Source: an uncultured Blautia sp. (GTDB lineage Bacteria > Bacillota > Clostridia > Lachnospirales > Lachnospiraceae). From it: DNA of 26,290 nucleotides. The notes beneath the pieces were generated by a model, which worked only from the letters and a program-made list of their open reading frames with translations, had not been told where the DNA came from and searched no databases. Positions 6,986 to 14,164 of the stretch are shown piece after piece. Every line of letters begins with the position of its first letter. The stretch's first letter is position 1. Both the position numbers and the translations under genes were made by a program. The DNA lies in assembly GCA_946629475.1 (NCBI GenBank), contig CAMOXX010000009.1, positions 1 through 26,290 on the forward strand. Direction: 5' to 3'.

Positions 6986-9286
6986 ATGCCTGCAAAAAAT
7001 GAGTCTGTCTTTCATAAACTGAATAAGGAGAGGGCAAAATGGGGGACCTGCACTGCGGCCGGGATCCTTCTGGTCATCCTGTCGGTGGTCCTGCTGAAAG
7101 GGGACGCCTTTGTGTTCTGGACCTGGTGGCTGCTGGCCCTGCTTTTCGGGGCGGTTTTTATGCCGGTCACGGGAAGGCTGTTCAGCACCTTTGAGGACCG
7201 GGGATGGTTTTTTTCAAAGATTCTGGGCATCGCGGTGTGCGGATACACGGAATGGCTCCTGACTTCTGTAAATGTGACGGTGTTCAGCACGGCCTCGTGT
7301 GTTCTGGTATGTGCTTTTTACGCCGGTATCATGCTGATTCTCGCTCATCGGCAGTCAAAGAAGGGAATGGATTCGCTGCCCTGGGGACACTTCCGCCTGA
7401 TTATTGCCGGAGAGCTTATCTTTGCGGCGGTGTTTCTTCTCTGGACGTATCTTGCCGGGATGAATCCCAACGCCTATGGAACCGAAAAATTCATGGATTA
7501 CGGCTTCATGGAGGCCATGATGCGGAGCAGAACGCTGCCGGCGGTCGATATGTGGTATTCCGAAGGCACGATCAATTACTATTACGGCGGCCAGTATTTT
7601 GCGGTGTTCCTGACAAAGCTTTCGGGAAGCCGGGTAGAGGTTACCTACAACCTCATGCGGACGTTCGTTGCAGGCTTCGCCTTTATCCTTCCATGTTCGC
7701 TGGTGTTTCAGATGCTCCGGGATGAGGGGGCAAAGAAACATAAGAAGATTTCCGGCACAGCGGCGAAGGCCGCAGGCGCGGCGGCAGGAGCCGCTGTGTG
7801 TTTTGCGGGAAACATGCATTATGTGGTTTACCGCTGGATCATACCGCTGATCACCCGCCTTCGGGGAGGGGAAATCCCGGAACGCTACTGGTTTCCTGAT
7901 GCGACCCGGTATATCGGGTTTGACCCGGATGTGCCGGACAAGACGATTCACGAGTTCCCCTGCTACTCCTTTGTGCTGGGGGATCTGCATGCACATGTGG
8001 TGAATATCATCTTCGTACTGCTGCTCATCGGAATATTATATGCCTATACTGCTTCGATGCGGGACAAAAGCCCGGATCTTACGGGAGGCAGCCGGGGAAT
8101 CCTGAAGGAGCTTTTCATCCCTCATATTCTGGCAGCAGGCTTTCTTCTCGCGCTGTACCAGATGAACAATTTCTGGGATTATGTGATTTATTTCGTGGTG
8201 GCGGGAGGAACCATCCTCTTCACCAATCTGGTCAGGCAGAAAAAACTCAGCACTGCTGTTCTTGTAACGGCAGGGCAGGCGGCTGTTTTTGCATTCATGC
8301 CGTTGCTTCTGCTCCTTCCACTTACGTTGAAGTTCCAGACGATGGTGTCAGGGGTGGCACTGTGCAGGTATCATTCCCTTCCGCATCAGCTCCTGATTCT
8401 GTGGGGACTTCCGGTGTTTACTTCGGTGATCCTGATCATCGCGGTGATTCTTGACCGCAGGAGGGACATGCCGGAGCGCGGGATCCGGGGATTTCTGGGA
8501 AGCATGACGTACTCCGACATGTTTGCCGGAATTCTGGCTCTCTGCGCCGCGGGGCTTGTCCTGATTCCGGAGATCGTCTACGTGAGGGATATTTATGAGG
8601 AAGGGAACGCCCGGGCGAACACGATGTTCAAGCTTACCTACCAGGCGTTTATCATGTTCGGAATTGTGATCGGGTATGCATGCTTCCGGCTTCTCTTTAT
8701 GACAGGGAGCAGAATTCTGCGGGCGTGTGCCGTGCTTTCCCTCATCTGTCTCACGTCCACGGTCGGATACGCGGGCAATGCGACAAAATCGTGGTTCGCG
8801 AACAGTATTTCGGAGATCAAATATGCAGGGCTTTACGCGCTGGGGCATCTGGAAACGTCCTTTCCGGAGGATGCCGGAGCCATCGGCTGGCTGAAGGAGA
8901 ATGTACAGGGCTCCCCGGTAGTGCTGGAGGCGAACGGCGACAGCTATACCGGTTACTGCAGAGTATCAGCTTCCACCGGACTGCCGACGCCTCTCGGATG
9001 GTATGTACACGAGTGGCTGTGGCGTTCCGACACGGAATCAATCAACCGGATCAGCAGTGATGTTAAGGAGATTTTCACTTCCCGCGATCCGGCGGTTGTG
9101 AAAGATCTTCTGATCAATTATAATGTTTCCTATATATTTGTGGGAGAAATGGAAAAAGAAAAGTTTGGCGGCGACATGGATACAGAATTCCTGCGTTCGC
9201 TGGGAAAGGTTGTCTATGAGGACAGCGAAAGCGGAACAATGATTATCCAGGTACAGGGCACTACGAAAGGAGCACAGGTCATTTGA
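6986..9286 (+). CDS. DUF2298 (YYY-type) membrane protein
   Basis: This is a member of the DUF2298 / 'Chlor_Arch_YYY' family of very hydrophobic proteins, thought to be GT-C-like glycosyltransferases without a proven substrate. Seen: 766 residues with about 14 membrane segments. The family signatures are GTEKFMDYGFMEAMMRS, then EGTINYYYGGQYFAVFLTK (the YYY block) and FVLGDLHAHVVNIIF. The soluble tail has AIGWLKENVQGSPVVLEANG, GLPTPLGWYVHEWLWR and a closing NYNVSYIFVGEMEKEKF, all family-typical. A very good SD (AAGGAGG) precedes the ATG, 12 bases after the previous gene. The last 4 bases overlap the start of tsaC. Family membership is firm; the function is open. Confidence 0.88.
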   Translation: MPAKNESVFHKLNKERAKWGTCTAAGILLVILSVVLLKGDAFVFWTWWLLALLFGAVFMPVTGRLFSTFEDRGWFFSKILGIAVCGYTEWLLTSVNVTVFSTASCVLVCAFYAGIMLILAHRQSKKGMDSLPWGHFRLIIAGELIFAAVFLLWTYLAGMNPNAYGTEKFMDYGFMEAMMRSRTLPAVDMWYSEGTINYYYGGQYFAVFLTKLSGSRVEVTYNLMRTFVAGFAFILPCSLVFQMLRDEGAKKHKKISGTAAKAAGAAAGAAVCFAGNMHYVVYRWIIPLITRLRGGEIPERYWFPDATRYIGFDPDVPDKTIHEFPCYSFVLGDLHAHVVNIIFVLLLIGILYAYTASMRDKSPDLTGGSRGILKELFIPHILAAGFLLALYQMNNFWDYVIYFVVAGGTILFTNLVRQKKLSTAVLVTAGQAAVFAFMPLLLLLPLTLKFQTMVSGVALCRYHSLPHQLLILWGLPVFTSVILIIAVILDRRRDMPERGIRGFLGSMTYSDMFAGILALCAAGLVLIPEIVYVRDIYEEGNARANTMFKLTYQAFIMFGIVIGYACFRLLFMTGSRILRACAVLSLICLTSTVGYAGNATKSWFANSISEIKYAGLYALGHLETSFPEDAGAIGWLKENVQGSPVVLEANGDSYTGYCRVSASTGLPTPLGWYVHEWLWRSDTESINRISSDVKEIFTSRDPAVVKDLLINYNVSYIFVGEMEKEKFGGDMDTEFLRSLGKVVYEDSESGTMIIQVQGTTKGAQVI

Positions 9287-10347
9287 GAGCGGAAGTGGCA
9301 GCTGTGACAGCGGAAAATCCGGACCATGCAGCGCTTGCCCGGGCCGGAAGAATACTGAAGAACGGAGGGCTGGTTGCCTTTCCGACCGAGACCGTTTATG
9401 GACTTGGCGGCAACGCCCTGGATCCGGAGGCATCCGGAAAAATCTATGCGGCGAAGGGCCGTCCTTCCGACAATCCTTTAATTGTCCATATTGCGGACCT
9501 GTCCGATCTGGAAGTGATCGCGTCGGACATTCCGGAGGATGCGTACCGCCTGGCGGAAAAATTCTGGCCGGGTCCGCTGACGATGATTTTTCACAAAAAG
9601 GATATCGTACCTCTGGCGACGACGGGCGGTCTTGACAGTGTGGCAGTGCGGTTTCCCTCGGACAGGACTGCGCAGCTCCTGATCAGGTACGGAGGAGGCT
9701 TTATTGCGGCTCCGAGCGCGAATACATCCGGGCGTCCCAGCCCGACAACAGCCGGGCATGTGATCGCCGACCTGGGGAACTCGATCGATATGATCATCGA
9801 CGGAGGGCCGGTCGGGATCGGGCTGGAGTCCACCATTGTGGATTTTACAGAATCACCCCCGGCTGTTCTGAGACCGGGATATATTTCCCTCGGGATGCTG
9901 AAGGAACTGATTCCGGAGATCCGGATGGATCCGGGACTCTCCGCGGACCGGGAGGATTTTCACCCGAAGGCGCCGGGCATGAAATACAGGCATTACGCGC
10001 CGAAGGCCAGCCTGACGATTGTGGAAGGACCGGATGATGAGGTCGTTCCCGCAATCCGGGAGCTTGCGCATAAGGAGATACAAAAAGGAAGAAAGACGGG
10101 GATCATCGCGTCGGAGGAAAATGCAGGCCTGTACCCGGAGGGAATTGTTAAAGTGATCGGCAGCAGGTCGGATGAAGAGGAGATTGCGCATAATCTATAC
10201 AGAATACTCCGATCGTTCGATGACGACGGCGCCGAAGTGATATGGTCGGAATCGTTTGACAGCCCGGGCATCGGTCAGGCAACGATGAACCGTCTTTTAA
10301 AAGCGGCAGGACACAGAGTTATTTACACAGGAGGTGGAAGCACATGA
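9283..10347 (+). CDS. tsaC: L-threonylcarbamoyladenylate synthase (Sua5 type)
   Basis: It makes threonylcarbamoyl-AMP from threonine, bicarbonate and ATP, the first step of the t6A modification at position 37 of ANN-decoding tRNAs. Seen: 354 residues, so the long Sua5/YwlC form rather than short TsaC. The catalytic YrdC domain (about 1-205) carries GGLVAFPTETVYGLG, KGRPSDNPL at 58-66 and PSANTSGRPSPTTA with Ser145-Asn147. The linker APGMKYRHYAPKA and a Rossmann-like Sua5 C-terminal domain follow. The start is TTG at 9283, inside the stop region of the upstream gene, with AGGAG 10 bases before it. Its end overlaps rpiB by 4 bases (ATGA), so the three genes are probably coupled. Confidence 0.96.
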   Translation: MRAEVAAVTAENPDHAALARAGRILKNGGLVAFPTETVYGLGGNALDPEASGKIYAAKGRPSDNPLIVHIADLSDLEVIASDIPEDAYRLAEKFWPGPLTMIFHKKDIVPLATTGGLDSVAVRFPSDRTAQLLIRYGGGFIAAPSANTSGRPSPTTAGHVIADLGNSIDMIIDGGPVGIGLESTIVDFTESPPAVLRPGYISLGMLKELIPEIRMDPGLSADREDFHPKAPGMKYRHYAPKASLTIVEGPDDEVVPAIRELAHKEIQKGRKTGIIASEENAGLYPEGIVKVIGSRSDEEEIAHNLYRILRSFDDDGAEVIWSESFDSPGIGQATMNRLLKAAGHRVIYTGGGST

Positions 10348-10781
10348 TAGCAGTGGCATGTGATCACGGAGGATTTGAACTGAAACAGGAGATCCTCAAA
10401 TATCTCAATGAGAAGGAAATTCCGTATATCGATTTCGGGTGCGACAGCACTCAGGCGGTGGATTACCCGGTTTACGCGCGGAAGGTCGTACACGCGATCC
10501 TCGACGGGAAATGCGACAAGGGCGTTCTGATCTGCGGAACTGGAATCGGAATCTCCATCACGGCAAACCGGTACAGAGGAATCCGCGCGGCGCTCTGTTC
10601 CGACTGCTTTTCCGCTGAGGCAACCCGGCAGCACAATGACGCGAACATCCTGGCTATGGGCGGCAGAGTGGTAGGCCCGGGGCTTGCAGTCAAGATTCTG
10701 GATACATTCCTGAATACGCCTTTCTCGGAAGGAGAGAGGCATAAAAACCGCATCCGGCTGATTGATGAGCCGGAGGAATAA
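10344..10781 (+). CDS. rpiB: Ribose-5-phosphate isomerase B
   Basis: It interconverts ribose 5-phosphate and ribulose 5-phosphate in the pentose phosphate pathway. Seen: 145 residues, the family length. MIAVACDHGGFELK is the typical opening with the phosphate/ring-opening DHGG at 7-10. CGTGIGISITANR carries the catalytic base Cys64, and RQHNDANILAMGGRVVG is the second conserved block. Some RpiB homologues act on allose or galactose phosphates; the intact Cys64 and context favour the ordinary enzyme. It overlaps tsaC by ATGA. The next gene starts 13 bases after its stop, and its SD lies in that gap. Confidence 0.96.
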   Translation: MIAVACDHGGFELKQEILKYLNEKEIPYIDFGCDSTQAVDYPVYARKVVHAILDGKCDKGVLICGTGIGISITANRYRGIRAALCSDCFSAEATRQHNDANILAMGGRVVGPGLAVKILDTFLNTPFSEGERHKNRIRLIDEPEE

Positions 10782-10794
10782 CGGGAGACGGGAT

Positions 10795-11289
10795 ATGGCA
10801 GAAAAAATCAGAAAGCGCAGCGGATATATCTCATGGGATGAGTATTTTATGGGCGTTGCCGCCCTGTCCGCTATGCGGTCGAAGGATCCGAACTCACAGG
10901 TTGGCGCGTGTATCGTGAGCAATGAAAACAAGATCCTTTCAATGGGTTACAACGGGTTCCCCTGCGGCTGCAGTGACGATGATTTTCCCTGGGCGCGGGA
11001 GGGCGATCCGCTGGATACGAAGTATCTTTATGTGACCCACGGCGAACTGAACGCGATCCTCAATTACCGGGGAGGAAGCCTGGAGGGGGCGAAGATCTAC
11101 GTCACAATGTTCCCCTGCAATGAATGTGCCAAGGCGATCATTCAGGCGGGGATCAGAACCGTCATTTACGACTGCAACAAATATGAAGGGACTCCGGCCA
11201 TCACTGCATCCATGCGGATGCTTGACGCGGCCGGCGTAAAGTATTATCGTTATCAGCATACGGGCCGTGAAATCACGATGAAGCTGTGA
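10795..11289 (+). CDS. comEB: Deoxycytidylate (dCMP) deaminase, ComEB type
   Basis: A zinc-dependent deaminase that turns dCMP into dUMP for thymidylate synthesis. Seen: 164 residues from the chosen start. The zinc site is HGELNA (His82, proton-shuttle Glu84) and PCNEC (Cys108, Cys111). SKDPNSQVGACIV and MGYNGFPCGC are the family's nucleotide-binding blocks. I chose ATG 10795 (MAEKIRKRSG) because GGGAG lies 6-8 bases ahead; the earlier in-frame ATG at 10762 has no SD and would overlap rpiB. It is last in the series that begins at 3283. A 50-nt spacer without clear terminator leads to proS. Confidence 0.94.
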   Translation: MAEKIRKRSGYISWDEYFMGVAALSAMRSKDPNSQVGACIVSNENKILSMGYNGFPCGCSDDDFPWAREGDPLDTKYLYVTHGELNAILNYRGGSLEGAKIYVTMFPCNECAKAIIQAGIRTVIYDCNKYEGTPAITASMRMLDAAGVKYYRYQHTGREITMKL

Positions 11290-11339
11290 AAATTCTGAAC
11301 GGATACGTGTGAGAAAAGACAGAGAAAAGGAGACTGGTC

Positions 11340-12779
11340 ATGGGAAAAGAGAAGAAGCTGGTGGAAGCCATCACCTCGATGGAGGAGGACTTTGCCCAGT
11401 GGTACACGGATGTTGTTACGAAGGCTGAGCTGTGCGGCTACACCAGCGTTAAGGGATGCATGGTGATCAAGCCGGACGGCTATGCGATCTGGGAAAATAT
11501 TCAGCAGGAGCTGGACCGGAGGTTCAAGGAGACGGGAGTGCAGAATGTTTACATGCCCCTGTTTATTCCGGAATCTCTTCTGCAGAAGGAAAAGGACCAC
11601 GTGGAGGGGTTTGCCCCCGAGGTTGCGTGGGTGACGCATGGCGGGCTGGATCCGCTGCAGGAACGCCTCTGTGTAAGGCCGACATCGGAAACCCTTTTCT
11701 GCGATTTTTACCAGAGAGACATCCACTCACACCGTGACCTTCCCAAAGTGTACAACCAGTGGTGCTCTGTGGTCCGCTGGGAGAAGACGACCCGCCCGTT
11801 CCTCCGTTCAAGGGAATTCCTGTGGCAGGAGGGACATACTGCTCACGCGACGGCTGAAGAGGCTGAGGAGCGCACAATCCAGATGCTGAACGTCTATGCG
11901 GATTTCTGTGAGGAAGTCCTGGCGATTCCGGTTATCCGCGGCCAGAAAACCGACAAGGAGAAATTTGCCGGCGCCGAATCCACCTATACGATCGAAGCGC
12001 TGATGCATGACGGAAAAGCCCTGCAGTCCGGAACCAGCCATAACTTCGGCGACGGATTTGCCAGAGCGTTCGGCATCCAGTACGCGGACAAGGAGAACAA
12101 GCTGCAGTATGTACACCAGACATCCTGGGGAATGACAACACGGATGATCGGCGCGATCATTATGGTGCACGGCGACAACAGCGGGCTTGTGCTTCCCCCG
12201 AGAATCGCTCCCGTTCAGGCGGTTGTGATTCCGATCCAGCAGCGGAAAGAGGGAGTCCTCGAAAAGGCTTCGGAGCTTCGGGATGCTCTTAAAAAGGCCG
12301 GTATCCGGGTGAAGCTGGACGATACGGACAAGAGCCCCGGCTTCAAGTTTGCTGAGCAGGAGATGCGCGGTATTCCGGTCCGGATCGAATGCGGACCGAA
12401 GGATATCGAGAACGGCCAGGCTGTCATCTGCCGCAGGGATACCCGCGAAAAATATGTGGTATCCTTTGAAGAGCTTCCGGAAAAGGCGGCACAGATCCTC
12501 GATACAATGCAGGCAGAGATGCTGGAGAGAGCAAGGAAGCACAGGGATGAGCACACCTATACCGCCCTGGATTATGAGACCTTCAAGGATACGGTCGTGA
12601 ACAGGCCGGGATTTGTAAAAGCCATGTGGTGCGGCGATCAGAGCTGTGAGGACAAGATCAAGGAGGATGTGCAGGCTACCTCGCGCTGCATGCCGTTTGC
12701 TCAGGAATGCCTGTCCGATACATGCGTTGTCTGCGGCCGGCCCGCGAAGAAGATGGTATACTGGGGAAGAGCCTATTGA
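11340..12779 (+). CDS. proS: Prolyl-tRNA synthetase, archaeal/eukaryotic-like type
   Basis: It charges tRNA-Pro with proline. Seen: 479 residues, the short type without the bacterial editing insertion. Class II motif 2 lies in TRPFLRSREFLWQEGHTAHA and motif 3 in VHGDNSGLVLPPRIAP. An anticodon-binding domain begins near residue 290 (AVVIPIQQRKEG). The C-terminal module has two Cys groups (MWCGDQSCED, and TCVVCGRP) and ends in the characteristic YWGRAY with the terminal Tyr that enters the active site. The SD is AAAGGAG, 8 bases before the ATG. No terminator follows; instead a strong promoter begins 6 bases after the stop. Confidence 0.97.
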   Translation: MGKEKKLVEAITSMEEDFAQWYTDVVTKAELCGYTSVKGCMVIKPDGYAIWENIQQELDRRFKETGVQNVYMPLFIPESLLQKEKDHVEGFAPEVAWVTHGGLDPLQERLCVRPTSETLFCDFYQRDIHSHRDLPKVYNQWCSVVRWEKTTRPFLRSREFLWQEGHTAHATAEEAEERTIQMLNVYADFCEEVLAIPVIRGQKTDKEKFAGAESTYTIEALMHDGKALQSGTSHNFGDGFARAFGIQYADKENKLQYVHQTSWGMTTRMIGAIIMVHGDNSGLVLPPRIAPVQAVVIPIQQRKEGVLEKASELRDALKKAGIRVKLDDTDKSPGFKFAEQEMRGIPVRIECGPKDIENGQAVICRRDTREKYVVSFEELPEKAAQILDTMQAEMLERARKHRDEHTYTALDYETFKDTVVNRPGFVKAMWCGDQSCEDKIKEDVQATSRCMPFAQECLSDTCVVCGRPAKKMVYWGRAY

Positions 12780-12785
12780 TTTCCC

Positions 12786-12814
12786 TTGACAATGCTCCGG
12801 GAATGGTATATAAA
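12786..12814 (+). promoter_or_regulatory. Strong sigma-A promoter of hup
   Basis: A perfect -35 TTGACA (12786-12791), an optimal 17-nt spacer, and -10 TATAAA (12809-12814). The leader is about 70 nt and includes CCGGAACGCGCCGG, a possible short hairpin. A promoter this strong fits an abundant nucleoid protein. Confidence 0.88.
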
Positions 12815-12890
12815 AAGAATGGTGCGGAGGAAGGGGCTTTATTTTTCCGGAACGCGCCGGTAATTAAGAATGATACACAGGAGGTACATT

Positions 12891-13166
12891 ATGAATAAAG
12901 CTGAACTGATTGAGGCAATTGCTGCAGATACCAATCTTTCCAAGAAGGATGCCAAGGCTGCTGTTGAGTCCTTTATCGATGTTGTCGCAAAGGAACTGAA
13001 GGACGGGGGCAAGGTACAGATTCTCGGCTTCGGAACATTTGAAGTAAGCGAGAGAGCAGCCAGGGAAGGCCGCAATCCTCAGACTGGCGAGACCATGATG
13101 ATCGAGGCATCCAAGGCTCCGAGATTCAAAGCCGGAAAAGCTCTGAAGGATGCTATTAACAGCTGA
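12891..13166 (+). CDS. hup: HU family DNA-binding protein
   Basis: A histone-like dimer that bends and compacts DNA. Seen: 91 residues, the standard size. MNKAELIEAIAADTNLSKKD forms the N-terminal helices, GFGTFEVSERAAREGRNPQT is the signature with the DNA-binding beta arm and its conserved Arg-Asn-Pro tip, and FKAGKALKDAI is the closing helix. CAGGAGG precedes ATG 12891; an upstream in-frame ATG at 12870 adds only a few unrelated residues. It has its own strong promoter and a strong terminator, so it is a single-gene unit. Confidence 0.98.
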   Translation: MNKAELIEAIAADTNLSKKDAKAAVESFIDVVAKELKDGGKVQILGFGTFEVSERAAREGRNPQTGETMMIEASKAPRFKAGKALKDAINS

Positions 13167-13220
13167 GAATAGTTTATGTGCCCTGCACGGGCAGCAGGCT
13201 GTGATCTGATGATACAGAGG

Positions 13221-13256
13221 GTGAGGGGAGTGTATATCTCCCCTCACTTCTTTTCT
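13221..13256 (+). terminator. Intrinsic terminator of hup
   Basis: A perfect 10-bp stem GTGAGGGGAG/CTCCCCTCAC with a 7-nt loop (13231-13237) is followed by TTCTTTTCT. Confidence 0.92.
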
Positions 13257-13272
13257 ATGACGGGAGGCTTAA

Positions 13273-13512
13273 ATGAGACTTGACAAATATCTGAAGGTGT
13301 CCCGCCTGATTAAACGGCGGACCGTGGCAAATGAAGCGTGCGATGCAGGAAGGGTGTTTCTGAACGGAAAAGCGGCGCGCGCTTCGGCCGATGTGAAAAA
13401 AGGCGATACGATCGAAATCCAGTTCGGAGGGAAAACCGTGAAGGTTGAGGTGCTGGATGTGAAGGAAACTGTCCGCAAGGAGGATGCGGAATCCCTGTTC
13501 CGGTATTTGTAA
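13273..13512 (+). CDS. rqcP: S4-domain ribosome quality-control protein RqcP
   Basis: An Hsp15/YabO-like RNA-binding protein. In Bacillus, RqcP works with RqcH to add alanine tails to peptides stuck on large ribosomal subunits. Seen: 79 residues, almost entirely one S4 domain: MRLDKYLKVSRLIKRRTVA, then DAGRVFLNGKAARASADVK and a closing beta segment IEIQFGGKTVKVEVL. The SD is GGGAGG 6 bases before the ATG. It follows hup as in most Clostridia, but yabP and yabQ, its usual next neighbours, are missing. Confidence 0.95.
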   Translation: MRLDKYLKVSRLIKRRTVANEACDAGRVFLNGKAARASADVKKGDTIEIQFGGKTVKVEVLDVKETVRKEDAESLFRYL

Positions 13513-13518
13513 GGACTG

Positions 13519-13563
13519 CCGTATCTGTTCAGCACTTTCACAGATACGGATTGCCATTTTTTT
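13519..13563 (+). terminator. Probable terminator of rqcP
   Basis: A perfect 10-bp stem CCGTATCTGT/ACAGATACGG (13519-13528 and 13540-13549) with an 11-nt loop. A T7 tract follows only after 7 further bases, so termination may be partial. The -35 box of the divIC promoter lies in the gap between stem and T tract. Confidence 0.62.
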
Positions 13564-13579
13564 CAGTTTATTGTACAAT
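13551..13579 (+). promoter_or_regulatory. Promoter of divIC
   Basis: -35 TTGCCA (13551-13556), a 17-nt spacer, and -10 TACAAT (13574-13579). The leader of about 100 nt is GC-rich with minor hairpins. It probably drives divIC and perhaps the tilS-hpt-ftsH group. Confidence 0.7.
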
Positions 13580-13682
13580 GATTACAGCACCGGAAGCGGA
13601 GAGAAGAATTGCGGGGCACGAACCGCGCAGCAATCAGTAAACCGCGTTCGGCGGGTGATCATATGATAAGGGGACGGGGAGT

Positions 13683-14015
13683 TTGAAAAGAGGAAAAGGG
13701 AACAGGGGAAGACAGCCGGGAAGCGAGAACAGAAAAAGCCTCCTGGTTATACTTGCTGTTGTTGTGATGTTCCTTGGGGGCATGCTGCACAGCAGCATGA
13801 AGCTGGACGCAAGGCTGGAGGCCTACGAAGCGAGGGCAAAGGATCTTGCGGAGCGGCTTGACGCGGAAAAAATCCGCACTGAGGAGATCGATGCTCTGAA
13901 GGAGTACATGAAAACGGATGAATTCGTCGAAGAAGCTGCCCGTGAACGGCTCGGGCTTGTCAAGGCGGGTGAAATCATTTTTGTGGAAGGGCCATCGGGG
14001 GAAGAACAGGAATAA
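13683..14015 (+). CDS. divIC: Septum formation initiator DivIC/FtsL family
   Basis: A bitopic division protein of the divisome core. Seen: 110 residues. A basic cytoplasmic tail (1-18) is followed by one membrane segment (about 19-36, LLVILAVVVMFLGGMLH), a coiled coil (about 40-80, ARLEAYEARAKDLAERLDAE), and the family-typical end KTDEFVEEAARERLGLVKAG plus IIFVEG. The start is TTG at 13683 with AAGGGGA 8 bases ahead; a nearby ATG is out of frame and soon stops. DivIC is favoured over FtsL because of the position after rqcP and before tilS. Confidence 0.9.
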   Translation: MKRGKGNRGRQPGSENRKSLLVILAVVVMFLGGMLHSSMKLDARLEAYEARAKDLAERLDAEKIRTEEIDALKEYMKTDEFVEEAARERLGLVKAGEIIFVEGPSGEEQE

Positions 14016-14028
14016 GGCTGCACGGGGA

Positions 14029-14140
14029 GGATGCCGGCAAAAGCCGGCTCATCCCGGCACAGGTCCGGCAGACCGGACCTGAATGTGAATAAGAACCGGT
14101 CAGGCGGATTCCAGGAGCGCTCGATGTGCAAAGGAATCCG
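14029..14140 (+). other. Hairpin-rich spacer between divIC and tilS
   Basis: Three consecutive dyads occupy the spacer: GCCGGC-AAAA-GCCGGC extended by GGAT/ATCC (14029-14054), a perfect AGGTCCGG-CAGA-CCGGACCT (14061-14080), and CGGATTCC/GGAATCCG around a 20-nt loop (14105-14140). No T tract follows, so these are not ordinary terminators. The tilS SD lies 12 bases after the third. In sporulating Clostridia spoIIE usually occupies this place. Confidence 0.6.
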
Positions 14141-14164
14141 TTTCGTATCTGTAAGGCGGTGAAT

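Noticed and set aside
10762..10794. Upstream ATG for comEB.
   Set aside because: There is no SD, it lies inside rpiB, and the added residues look unrelated to the family.
14126..14164. Upstream GTG start for tilS.
   Set aside because: It lies in the third hairpin without SD; ATG 14165 has AAGG at good spacing.
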